Positions 20,258-29,611 of a stretch of 34,774 nucleotides of DNA are shown here, in pieces; within the stretch, counting starts at the first letter, position 1, and the number at the start of each line of letters is the position of its first letter. Under the pieces are notes generated by a model. The model saw nothing but the letters and a program-made list of their open reading frames with translations. It was not told the origin of the DNA and did not search any database. The stretch comes from Bryobacterales bacterium (GTDB lineage: Bacteria > Acidobacteriota > Terriglobia > Bryobacterales > Bryobacteraceae): NCBI GenBank assembly GCA_003166875.1, contig PMUN01000321.1:1-34774 (forward strand), given 5' to 3'. The position numbers and the translations under genes are program-made.

Positions 20258-20535
20258 ATTAACAAGATCGGCAGAAACGACTCCGCATCTTATGGCCAGT
20301 AGGCAATCATCAGCTGCGAGATCTGTCTAACCCGGCATCTCGAATTCGCGTGATTATAATAACCGGTGGCTTTGTCCGATATGTTGTAGTGCGGCTCTTT
20401 GCAGAATGTTCCAGCATCCGAACTCTATTCGGGACCTTTCTGAAAGCTGCGACGGCAGGAATCCTTTATGAAGTCCTGAAGGATTTTGCATTCCCACATA
20501 TCACCTTGAGGCAATCGAAGGGGTGACGGTCGTTG

Positions 20536-20878
20536 TCATTGCTCTCGCGGCGGGCCGCTTAAGCGCGTGGCAATTTTAGCCAAGGACAATTCGTAATTCA
20601 CTAGGGCGCTGAGCGGAAGTTTTTCGCTTTCCATGTACCCTTTCAGTGACTCGGGCTCTGCCAATGTGCGCGGGAAGCCGTCCAGAATGAAGCCCTCCAC
20701 CGCAGCAGAGACAGCTGCTCCGTTCGCGGACCATCTCCCACACCGTCGCATCAGGGACCAGGGCACCGCGGCGCATGTATTTAATGGCGGCCTCCATCGA
20801 GGGTGTCTGCTCACAAGCGTCTCTGCCGCCAGCAGCCCGGAAGACATCGCCGGTCGAAAGATGGCAAGCGCCAGACAT
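20536..20878 (-). pseudogene. adk: degraded adenylate kinase without P-loop
   Basis: CHLSTGDVFRAA, MEAAIKYMRRGALVPDATVWEMVRER, then frameshift, then GFILDGFPRTLAEPESLKGYMESEKLPLSALVNYELSLAKIATRLSG; no GPPGxGKGTQ upstream. Confidence 0.8.
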
Positions 20879-20994
20879 CCGACAAAGTGACTCTGAAGTT
20901 GATGGTGTCGCGTGATCTCAACTAAACAATCGCCTGAATTTGACCTCGGTCAGTCACAAGCGGCGCGGAACTATTCCAGCGTATGCGGCCGTCG

Positions 20995-22503
20995 TTATTC
21001 ATTGCGTTTCGGCGCTGCACCGCCGCTGTCCGGTTTGCTTTCGCGAGTGTTGAAGCCAATGTCGACGACGGCGTTCTTATCGAATTGCACTTCGCGGCCT
21101 CGGGCGACGACGGTTGAGAACACAGACCACGCTAAGCCGTAGTATCCCAACGCCGCGCCAACGGTTCGAGAGCTTTGGGCAGCTATCGTGCCTAACAATC
21201 CGAATCCCAGGCCGCCTCCCAGGGTCCGACCGCCAATGTTTTGACGTTGGCCTATGATTGCTCCGCGAGTCCCGCCTGAGCTGGGCGCACGAATGTGATC
21301 GGCATCCCCTGCGGCTTGGGCTACCAATAAGGCAACTGCCGTCCCAATGAAACGAGTCTTGGATTCGGTCGCCTGAACGCCTCCCTCGTGATCTACCTTC
21401 AGCGGTCCCGTGTCTCCTTCTGCGGCGGCTAGCGTCCCTTGTGTTCGGATCTGCAGCCTCTTCTTTTCTTGTACCTGTGGTGTTTGCGATGGAGCCGAGG
21501 TTTGCGGTGGCACCAGCAACGTCGCCATTTCCGGCAATTCCAGATTCTGGAAATTAAACCGCAGACGGCCGCCACGATGGAACCAGCCTGCTTTCTTCGC
21601 GACAACAACCGAGCCGTCAACGTGCGTACCCTCGGGCAGGATCAGTTTGTGGTCGGCGGAAAATAAAGGTTGCTCCAAAACAGCTTCCACCTTCTGCCCC
21701 TGCGTGGAGCTAGCGGAATCCAGGGCTGTAAGCAGCCTCGCGTGAACCACGCTGCCGGCAGCAGGCTGAGATCCTAAGAAGGCCATTGAGCCTGGAGTCA
21801 CGTCTTCTGATCCAAAATTGAGCGGTGCTGCAAGCTCCGCATCGAAACGGGTCCGGCTGCGCACGTATTGCGGATGATAGGGTAGCCTCGACATCAGGTA
21901 ATCGGACAGCCACTCCTTCTTGTCGGTTCCCCGCACAAGTTCCGGAAGGCTCTTGATACGGTCGATTTGGGCATCGGCCTGGTCCTTGAGATTTTGCTTG
22001 GCCGTGCCCACCAGTCCGGCGCTCTGCGCATTCGGGTTCCGCTGTTTCGGGGGCCGCAAAGGAAGCAGCGAGTTGAGCCCAGCACTCGGGGCCGTGTGCA
22101 ACTGCATTTCCCGGCCATCCGGCAGCACCAGAGAAGTGAACTCAACTTGCGCCACGTGCAGCGGGGTGAAATCACCGCCGAGTATGGCCCTTACGCGTTG
22201 CCATTTCGGAACGGATTCGAGGCGGCTCACGTGGCCAACCGCCCGGGTTCCGAAGGGAATCACTTCGTGATCGAATGCATACAGCGGCACGGCGAGCCTT
22301 GCCTCCACTGGTGCGTCCAACCGCTTAGAAACGCGTTTGGTCAGGTACAAACGGAGCGGAACGCCGGCTGGAATCACCAGCGGAATGCTTTGAGATTGAT
22401 TGCTTTTGACATCTTGAGGATATGCGAATGTAACAGATGCAAAGAACAATAGCATGGTAGTCTGACTGGCTTTCATAGCTCTCCTTGAGGGTGATGCCAC
22501 CAT
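20995..22503 (-). CDS. conserved-looking secreted protein, probably surface/envelope
   Basis: 502 aa, signal peptide, repeated stability motifs (IPAGVPLRLYLTKRVSKR; AAGSVVHARLLTALDSASSTQGQKVEAVLEQPLFSADHKLILPEGTHVDGSVVVAKKAG), glycine-rich C-terminus. Confidence 0.7.
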   Translation of the reverse strand: MVASPSRRAMKASQTTMLLFFASVTFAYPQDVKSNQSQSIPLVIPAGVPLRLYLTKRVSKRLDAPVEARLAVPLYAFDHEVIPFGTRAVGHVSRLESVPKWQRVRAILGGDFTPLHVAQVEFTSLVLPDGREMQLHTAPSAGLNSLLPLRPPKQRNPNAQSAGLVGTAKQNLKDQADAQIDRIKSLPELVRGTDKKEWLSDYLMSRLPYHPQYVRSRTRFDAELAAPLNFGSEDVTPGSMAFLGSQPAAGSVVHARLLTALDSASSTQGQKVEAVLEQPLFSADHKLILPEGTHVDGSVVVAKKAGWFHRGGRLRFNFQNLELPEMATLLVPPQTSAPSQTPQVQEKKRLQIRTQGTLAAAEGDTGPLKVDHEGGVQATESKTRFIGTAVALLVAQAAGDADHIRAPSSGGTRGAIIGQRQNIGGRTLGGGLGFGLLGTIAAQSSRTVGAALGYYGLAWSVFSTVVARGREVQFDKNAVVDIGFNTRESKPDSGGAAPKRNE

Positions 22504-22549
22504 TGCCAGCGGCCTAGATTTAGCATGGCTTGGCCCGTTGCGGCGACAT

Positions 22550-25151
22550 TTAGAAGATCACGTCGAAATCCGCCGTGTAGCGTCGCCGGTATTCCCCGAA
22601 AAATACACCGTACAGCGGATCGGCGGTGTTGGCATGGACGCTGATGGGATTGAAATGGTTCGTCAAATTCGATCCGACGATCGAAAACCGAAAAGTGTAT
22701 TTGTCCGAAACTTTGATGTCCTTCGATAAGCGCGCATCCACGGAAAGGTATGCAGGAAACCGGGACTGGTTCGGGAGGCCGGCGTATTGCTGCCGCGCAT
22801 CCACTGAAGAATATGGGAATCCGGTCCGGTATTCTACTTTGGGCATCAACTGAACCTTACTCGGAAAGCGAAGGGAACCCCATGCCAAGAAGCGATTGGG
22901 CACGTCCCCTGGAAGCGATGTATAGTAATTCGGCAATATTACGGCGGGAGGAAAGTTCGCCAGGTAGTTGTTGAAGTCGTTCAAACTTCCAGTTGCATGA
23001 GTTCGAACGTACGAAAAATAGAGAAGGTCGTTGTGCGGAGCGCGAACTGCAGCGATGACTTCAAGTTGTTTAAGCTGCGAACTGCCATTCCCATTGAGAA
23101 CGAAGGCATTGCTTCCTTGCACCATTTGAGGGTTGAGAACAATGAGGCCGTCCGAACTACTCTGTAGATAGTTCGCTCGGATTCGCAACGTAGGCAGGAG
23201 AATCTGCTCGATTTGGACGTTCCAGTTCACACTGTAGGGCGCGAAGTTGCCAGGCTGCTGTTCGTTTTGGATGAACGGGAGCTCGGATGAAGCTGCCGCT
23301 TGGGTCAGGTTGTAGAATTGCGTCGGTCCGCTGAGAATCTGTCTACCCGGCCCATAGGACGTGACGATCTGGTTCGGGTAAGCTGCGAAGCCATACACGT
23401 TCAAGGGAACACGATCGTAAAAAACTCCGGCGCCCGCTCGCACGATGGTATGCTCCCCGCCAAAGGGTGTCCAAGCGAACCCGGCACGTGGACCGATGCG
23501 AATGGTGTCGGGTAATGCGTTGCTGCTCGGCCCGGATTCCGGACTCAATCGCAAAGCGCGAGCCAACCACCCAATGGTCTTGGGCGAAGAAAGCTGTCTC
23601 GACATCGGACCTTTGAAACGGTAGCCCCGGCGTGAAGCGGATGGTTTCAAGCAGGGCACCCGCCGCGTCGAGGATATTGACAGGATGATCCTGGACCAGC
23701 CCGCGCTCCGCCGAGCCTGCGATTGTCGAGCCGAATTTCAGATTGTGAACACCCAGCCAGTTGCGGGTGAAACCAAAAGTCTCCCGCCACTCTAACCGCG
23801 ATGCAGTTCTGGACTGCTGGCTGAAATAATTTCCTTGATTTCCCCCTGGATTCAAGATCATATCCAGCGTTCCTTGCGGCCACACTCCGGCACGGAAGCT
23901 AGTGGCTGAGAGCGCACTCTCGAACAGTGCACCGCCCAGCGATGCCCGATCGCTTAATGCGGCGGCGTAGGTGGTATTGGCGGAGTTGGGCGTCACGGGT
24001 TCCGGATTGAATGCGTCCAAGTTGGCGAAACGCGTATGCTGATTCGCGATGTGAAGCGTGGCGGTCAGGATGTTCGTCGAATTGACGATGTAATCCAGCG
24101 CCGTGAATGAGTTGATGCCTTCCCGGCGCTGCTGATTGTCAGGGAACGGCAGCGTAATTACCTCGCTAGACCGCATTTCATATTGGATGGACTCGACCAA
24201 ATGGAGGCGGCTAGAAAGCATCGGGCCGCCGAAATTGACGCGTGGGGTGGCAGACTTCATACCTACCATATGCCAGCTACGGAATCGGAATTCCGGCAGC
24301 GGGTCGTTCAGCTCAAAGTGCCATGTATCGCCGCCTCGGCGAGTCTCCACTGCAACTACGTTGGATGTGAATCCGCCGTATTCAGCCAGAAACGGGCTGG
24401 TCAAGACGTTGATGGTTTGCACGCTGTCGATGGGGATGGAGGCCCCAAATTGGCCTGTCGCCGGGTCCGTGGCAGTGCCGGAATTGACTAACAGAGTGCT
24501 GCGTTGTTCCGCATTGCCTGAGAGGCTCAACTGTCCATTCGGTAATCGAAGGATTGCGGGCGCAAGCGGAAGGGCGTCCGCCACGGATGCCGGGCGGTCC
24601 GGCGTGTTCTTGACTTCAGTTCTATCCAATGCGACAGGCGTCGAGAGGCTTTCGTCCAGCGGGCTATCCACGGCTCCGACTACTGTAACGCTGTCCTTCT
24701 GAATGGTCCCTGCCGCCAGGATGGCATCCACTCGCTGCGTCGCACCTTCCATCAGGGTAACCTCAACTGTCAGCTCTTGGAAGCCCGGGGCCGTGATGCC
24801 GACCTGGTACGAGCCCGGCGCGAGGTCGGCGAAACGAATGTCGCCGGCCGTACCGGTTTCTCCGTCTCGGAATGAACCGCCAGGAGAACGAACACTCACC
24901 TTAGCACCGGGTACAGGGGCGCCCTGCTCATTTCGAGTGTTGACTTCCAGCGCAACTGCCTGCGCGCGATTCTCCGGCTGAGCCAAGCTGTCTGGCGCAG
25001 CCGACAGGGCCAGCATCATCAAGAGACTCATACCTAGCGGCAATGAATGTGAACCAGGAATGTGAACGTGAAGGCGAATCGCACGTTCGTGGCCAGTTTC
25101 TTTTGACAGGAATCTCCTTGCGACAGCGTTCGTTGGCGACCGAAATGGCAT
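22550..25151 (-). CDS. Oar-like TonB-dependent receptor with carboxypeptidase-regulatory-like N-terminal domain, split by one frameshift at 23510-23512
   Basis: VNTRNEQGAPVPGAKVSVRSPGGSFRDGETGTAGDIRFADLAPGSYQVGITAPGF; barrel with APRAGFAW-type motif. Removing one base of GGG (plus strand 23510-23512) joins the frames as RAEQQRITDTIRIGPRAGFAWTPFGGEHTIVRAGAGVFYDR. Confidence 0.88.
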
Positions 25152-25188
25152 CGCCCAATGGACTTCGCTGCCACCCTTCCGGAACTAG

Positions 25189-25207
25189 GGGCGGCAAATT
25201 GTCGCCC
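25189..25207. promoter_or_regulatory. 19-bp dyad GGGCGGCAAATTGTCGCCC, candidate activator binding site
   Basis: GGGCG.CAA.TTG.CGCCC; one mismatched pair; about 100 bp upstream of the sigma-54-like -24 element. Confidence 0.5.
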
Positions 25208-25300
25208 TTGGGCTGCGTCACTAGTATGCAGAGCAGTGCACCAGATACGCTATCGCTCGCGTTTTATTTGGACAACACTCAAGTGCAATCTGGATTGAAC

Positions 25301-25316
25301 TGGCGCTACGATTGCG
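25301..25316 (+). promoter_or_regulatory. sigma-54 type -24/-12 promoter
   Basis: TGGCGC-TACGA-TTGCG against consensus TGGCAC-N5-TTGCW; GG-N10-GC spacing exact. Confidence 0.65.
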
Positions 25317-25378
25317 ATTAGTTCTTAAGTTTCAATGAAAGCTTTAGAGTCAGGTCCCCTCCAGGTTCCAGGAACAAG

Positions 25379-28141
25379 GTGAGAGCAAACTTAGCCAACA
25401 CCGTTTCGCTGGCAGCAATCGTGGTTGTCTCGGCGCTGTTCGGAACGTTTGTCTGGTGGCGGGCGCCTGGTATCGATCAATACATGCGGGACTGGATGAT
25501 CCAGGCGCGTGGCCCGCTTCCGCCGCCGGACGACATCGCTATCGTTGCCATTGACGAACCGAGCGTTGCCCGCTTCGGCCGATTCCCTTGGTCGCGCGCT
25601 CTGTCGGCGCGTGCTATCGACGTTATAGCTGCGGCGCAACCCAAAGCGATCGGGGTGGATGTCCTGTACGTTGATCCGACATCGGAAGCGGATGACGGAA
25701 CTCTGGCGCGTTCGATACAACAAGCGGGAAACGTGGTTGTCGCGGCGCAACTAGTAGCACCCCCGGCTGCTGGCGGCCCGGCAAGCTGGCTGCTGCCGTT
25801 GCCTGCTATAGAGGGGGCCGCGGCGGCAGTCGGCCATGTGAACGTTTCGACCGAGACGGACGGAATCGCCCGGCAGATTCTGATCCGGGTTGCCGATGAT
25901 CAGGGACGTGCCATCCGCGCGATGGCAGTGGAAATCATCCGTATCGGCGATGGCATTGCCGACCAATCGCTGATAGAGACTTCACGGAGCCTATTGCTCG
26001 GCTCGCGAGTCATCCCCGTGGAAAGCACCGCTCCTGGCGTGGTCATCGGCGGGGTTCCGGGCGTCGAAAGCTCGACGCTGACACTGCGCGCAGCCCGGAT
26101 GACCATCGACTATATTGGTCCTGCAGGATCCTATAGAACATACAGCTTCACGGACGTTTTGGGAGGGCGCATCCGGTCCGCCCAGTTCCGAGGCAAATAC
26201 GTGCTGGTGGGCGCGACGGCGGCTTCCTTGGGCGATCGTCTCGCTTCGCCGTTCATTCATCAAGAGGATGCAGGGCCCAGTCAGCACGGATCCTGGATGC
26301 CCGGTGTCGAAGTACTTGCTGACACGCTGAACACGATTTTGCGGTCCCGTTTCTATTCCGAAACTCCGGATTGGCTCGCGCTTCTGTGTGGCGCCCTGGT
26401 GGCGGCGCTCACTCTGTTCGGAATGACAGTGGCGCAAGGCGGTCATGAGGCAATCAAGCAAGTTGGCGTTCTGGCTGCGGTCCTCGTGGCGGTTTTGTTG
26501 GCGGGTTATCTCGCATTCACCCGTTTTCTCGTGTTTCCGCCGCTAACACTGTCTCTTGTTTCATTCGCCTCGGCGGGCGTTTTCGGACTGCTGCGACGGT
26601 CGTTGGTCGCTAGTACCCAGCTCGATAGGAGCATTGAAGACATCCAGCGTGCTGAAGAGTCCTTGAATGCAATGAGCCTGGGATCGGCGGCAGAATCGAT
26701 CGCGCGACTGGCGGACGCCGAGGCTGTAGCGATCTACGCATTGCAGGGAGGCGGGCGTATACGGTTGGTGGCAACATACGGAATTGCTATTCTCCGGAAG
26801 GGCTCTGGTGGTTTTGCGCTACCGCCTGACAACGACCACGACCGGGAACTGGTGGTGATTCCAATCGAAGGGTCGTGCGGCTCTAGTGCCGGAACGCTCG
26901 TGATCGCGCGTGCTGCCCGGGTATCATCCATCGAAATACAACAGCTTTGCGCCGCGATCGCTGGCAGCCTCGTGGAGGTTCGGGCCGAAGAAGAGAAATC
27001 GTCTCGATGGTGGTGGCCGCGAGGGCTGGCTTGGAAGGCGCGCTCTTTGAGCGATTTGAACGGCCGTATCGTGGACCGCGCGAAGTTCGTGGACTTGGCG
27101 ATGCGGTCGGTCGAAGACATACTCATTATTGCCGGAGTAGATGGACGCATCACATTTGCAAACAGGCGCGCCGCGGCGGTTCTCGACTCCTCCGAGCAGG
27201 CGCTGCGTGGCCGTGATCTGCTAGGACTGTTAGCAGAGGCCGAACAGAGTTCGCCCGAAGCCGGCCGCGATGTTTTAGTGCGCCTGGTGGTTGACCGCGC
27301 CAAGATCGAACGTGAAATCATAATTGGAAGTGCGCATCCGCGCCATTTCACTTTGCGAATGGCCGCGGTATGCTCGGGCGAGGATGGGCGCGGCGCCGTA
27401 CGGGGCATAGTCGCATCGCTTTCTGATATCACACGGCAGCACGAGTTGCAGCAAACCAAGAATGACGTCATGGCGCTGGTATCGCATGAGATGCGCACAC
27501 CCCTGACGGCTATTCAAGGCATGAGTGAGTTGCTGGCGCAATTCGAGCTCGATCCGGAACGGAGCCGTGAAATGAGTATCGCGATTCACGACGAGGCCAA
27601 GCGGCTGACGCACATGATCAACCAGTATCTCGACATTACTCGCCTCGAATCAGGGGCGACCGTCTTGCGGCGCGCGGCGGTGCGGATCGAAGCACTCCTG
27701 GAACGCACGCTATTGATGCTGGACCCATTGGCCTTGGAGCGGGGAATACGCCTGACAAGACACTTGGATTCTAATGTGACTCCCGTAATCGCCGATGCGG
27801 ACTTGCTATCGCGCGCGATCAGCAACCTGGTGTCGAATGCGGTCAAATATAGCCCGCGGAAAACGGAGGTTGTCATTTCAGCGAGGAACCTCGCCAATGG
27901 CGTTGCAATTGAAGTCGCCGATCATGGATACGGCATCCCGGAGGATAGCTTGAGTCGCATTTTCGAAAAGTTCTATCGCGTTCCCCGAGTGCAAGACGTG
28001 GATGTTCCTGGCACTGGACTTGGCCTCGCGTTGGTGCGGGAGATCGCCGAACTGCACGGCGGATCGGTTGCTGTTCAAAGTTCTGTGGGTACTGGCTCAG
28101 TATTTACTTTGTGGCTTCCGTTTTCTGAGGGAAAGAAATGA
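25379..28141 (+). CDS. CHASE2 domain membrane sensor histidine kinase with PAS
   Basis: CHASE2 (DYMRDWMIQARGPLPPPDDIAIVAIDEPSVARFGRFPWSRA..., GKYVLVGATAASLGDRLASPF), TM segments, PAS (VEDILIIAGVDGRITFANRRAAAVL), HisKA (MALVSHEMRTPLTAIQGMSELL), HATPase (GTGLGLALVREIAELHGG). GTG start. Confidence 0.93.
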   Translation: MRANLANTVSLAAIVVVSALFGTFVWWRAPGIDQYMRDWMIQARGPLPPPDDIAIVAIDEPSVARFGRFPWSRALSARAIDVIAAAQPKAIGVDVLYVDPTSEADDGTLARSIQQAGNVVVAAQLVAPPAAGGPASWLLPLPAIEGAAAAVGHVNVSTETDGIARQILIRVADDQGRAIRAMAVEIIRIGDGIADQSLIETSRSLLLGSRVIPVESTAPGVVIGGVPGVESSTLTLRAARMTIDYIGPAGSYRTYSFTDVLGGRIRSAQFRGKYVLVGATAASLGDRLASPFIHQEDAGPSQHGSWMPGVEVLADTLNTILRSRFYSETPDWLALLCGALVAALTLFGMTVAQGGHEAIKQVGVLAAVLVAVLLAGYLAFTRFLVFPPLTLSLVSFASAGVFGLLRRSLVASTQLDRSIEDIQRAEESLNAMSLGSAAESIARLADAEAVAIYALQGGGRIRLVATYGIAILRKGSGGFALPPDNDHDRELVVIPIEGSCGSSAGTLVIARAARVSSIEIQQLCAAIAGSLVEVRAEEEKSSRWWWPRGLAWKARSLSDLNGRIVDRAKFVDLAMRSVEDILIIAGVDGRITFANRRAAAVLDSSEQALRGRDLLGLLAEAEQSSPEAGRDVLVRLVVDRAKIEREIIIGSAHPRHFTLRMAAVCSGEDGRGAVRGIVASLSDITRQHELQQTKNDVMALVSHEMRTPLTAIQGMSELLAQFELDPERSREMSIAIHDEAKRLTHMINQYLDITRLESGATVLRRAAVRIEALLERTLLMLDPLALERGIRLTRHLDSNVTPVIADADLLSRAISNLVSNAVKYSPRKTEVVISARNLANGVAIEVADHGYGIPEDSLSRIFEKFYRVPRVQDVDVPGTGLGLALVREIAELHGGSVAVQSSVGTGSVFTLWLPFSEGKK

Positions 28142-29574
28142 TCGAGAAAGGTGTGCCAAGCTCATCCCCGCACATTCTTGTCGCAGACGATGAGCGTTCC
28201 ATACGGCTGATGCTCGAGGCGGGCCTGAAACTGCACGGTTTTCGGGTTACATCGGTACCCACTGGTTCAAAAGCGCTAGAAGTGGCGCGCAATGGCGGCA
28301 TCGACGCTGTGCTGAGCGACATTTACATGCCGGATGGAGGAGGTCTCGATCTCATCAAGGACATTCGGCAGCTCGACCCTACGATTCCGATCATTCTGAT
28401 GACGGCACAGGGTTCGGTCGAGGCTGCAGTCCGCGCCATGGCCGAAGGCGCGACCGACTTCATCGGGAAGCCTTTTGACGTTGCGGCGGTAATCGAACTC
28501 CTACGGCGTCACCTCGGTGCACGGCAGGAAGCTGAGTCGGCGCAGGCGTCATCGAGCATCGAGAACGTTATTTCACGTTCCGGGCTGGCTGGCCGAAGCG
28601 CGCCGATGGTGATGGTCTACAAGCTGATCGCGCAAGCTGCGCGCAGCGATGCGACGGTGCTTGTTCTGGGCGAGTCCGGAACTGGAAAAGAACTGGTGGC
28701 TCGAGCCATTCACGACTTCAGCACCCGATGTAGCCGCCCGTTTCTTTCGGTGAACTGCTCGGGTTTGACGGACACGTTGCTCGAATCGGAACTCTTTGGC
28801 TACATCCGAGGAGCTTTTACAGGCGCCGCGGGAGATCGCGGAGGTCTTTTCGAAGCCGCTGATAGCGGCACGCTGTTTCTCGACGAATTGGCCTCCACAA
28901 GCGCCGCGTTTCAAGCCAGCTTGTTGCGGGTATTGCAAAGTGGAGAAGTGCGGCGTGTCGGCTCTACTCAGGCACGCCAAGTCAATGTGCGTGTGATCGG
29001 CGCGAGCAACGCGCCGCTGCGCGAGTTGGTGGCTGCGGGAACTTTCCGGGCCGACCTCTTTTACAGGCTGAGTGTATTTAGCATTGAACTGCCTCCCCTG
29101 CGTGATCGTCCCGGGGATATCGAGTTGCTCACCACTCACTTTCTACAGAGATTTGGCGATCCCGCGAAGGTGCCGCTGCATCTTACGCGCGAGGCCATGG
29201 CCGCGCTTTCTTCGTACGGATTTCCAGGTAATGTAAGGGAGTTGGAGAACGCCCTGCGCCGGGCAGTGGCGCTCTCCTCCAGCGGCCTCATTACCGTGGA
29301 CTGCATTCCTTCGGAAATCACGGATGCCGGCCACAGATCCGGCAGTCCGGCCAGTGCCGAAAAGCGATTGATCGCGGACCGGCCGGATATGGACGAGCTA
29401 CAAAGGAGGTACCTGCAATTGATCCTCGACGAGACCGGCTGGAACCGAAGGCAGGCAGCCGCCGTCCTTCACCTTGACCGTCGAACCATTCAGCGCCTCA
29501 TCGCTCGATATAGGCTCCAGGGGGCTGCAGACCCGGAAGGTGACGCGGAGGGGGATGCCGAGCATACTGAATAA
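28138..29574 (+). CDS. NtrC-family sigma-54-dependent response regulator
   Basis: Receiver (ILVADDERSIRLMLEAGL, DAVLSDIYMPDGGGLDLI), AAA+ (GESGTGKELVARAIH, RGAFTGAAGDRGGLFEAADSGTLFLDE), Fis-type HTH (ETGWNRRQAAAVLHLDRRTIQRLIARY). Overlaps kinase stop by ATGA. Confidence 0.97.
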   Translation: MIEKGVPSSSPHILVADDERSIRLMLEAGLKLHGFRVTSVPTGSKALEVARNGGIDAVLSDIYMPDGGGLDLIKDIRQLDPTIPIILMTAQGSVEAAVRAMAEGATDFIGKPFDVAAVIELLRRHLGARQEAESAQASSSIENVISRSGLAGRSAPMVMVYKLIAQAARSDATVLVLGESGTGKELVARAIHDFSTRCSRPFLSVNCSGLTDTLLESELFGYIRGAFTGAAGDRGGLFEAADSGTLFLDELASTSAAFQASLLRVLQSGEVRRVGSTQARQVNVRVIGASNAPLRELVAAGTFRADLFYRLSVFSIELPPLRDRPGDIELLTTHFLQRFGDPAKVPLHLTREAMAALSSYGFPGNVRELENALRRAVALSSSGLITVDCIPSEITDAGHRSGSPASAEKRLIADRPDMDELQRRYLQLILDETGWNRRQAAAVLHLDRRTIQRLIARYRLQGAADPEGDAEGDAEHTE

Positions 29575-29611
29575 GTAGAGCTTTGCGGAGAAGGGGCAGA
29601 CCACCGAGATT

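Noticed and set aside
24928-25221. ORF 24928..25221 (minus) as a separate gene in the divergent control region
   Set aside because: Overlaps the TonB receptor N-terminus in another frame and has no protein-like features
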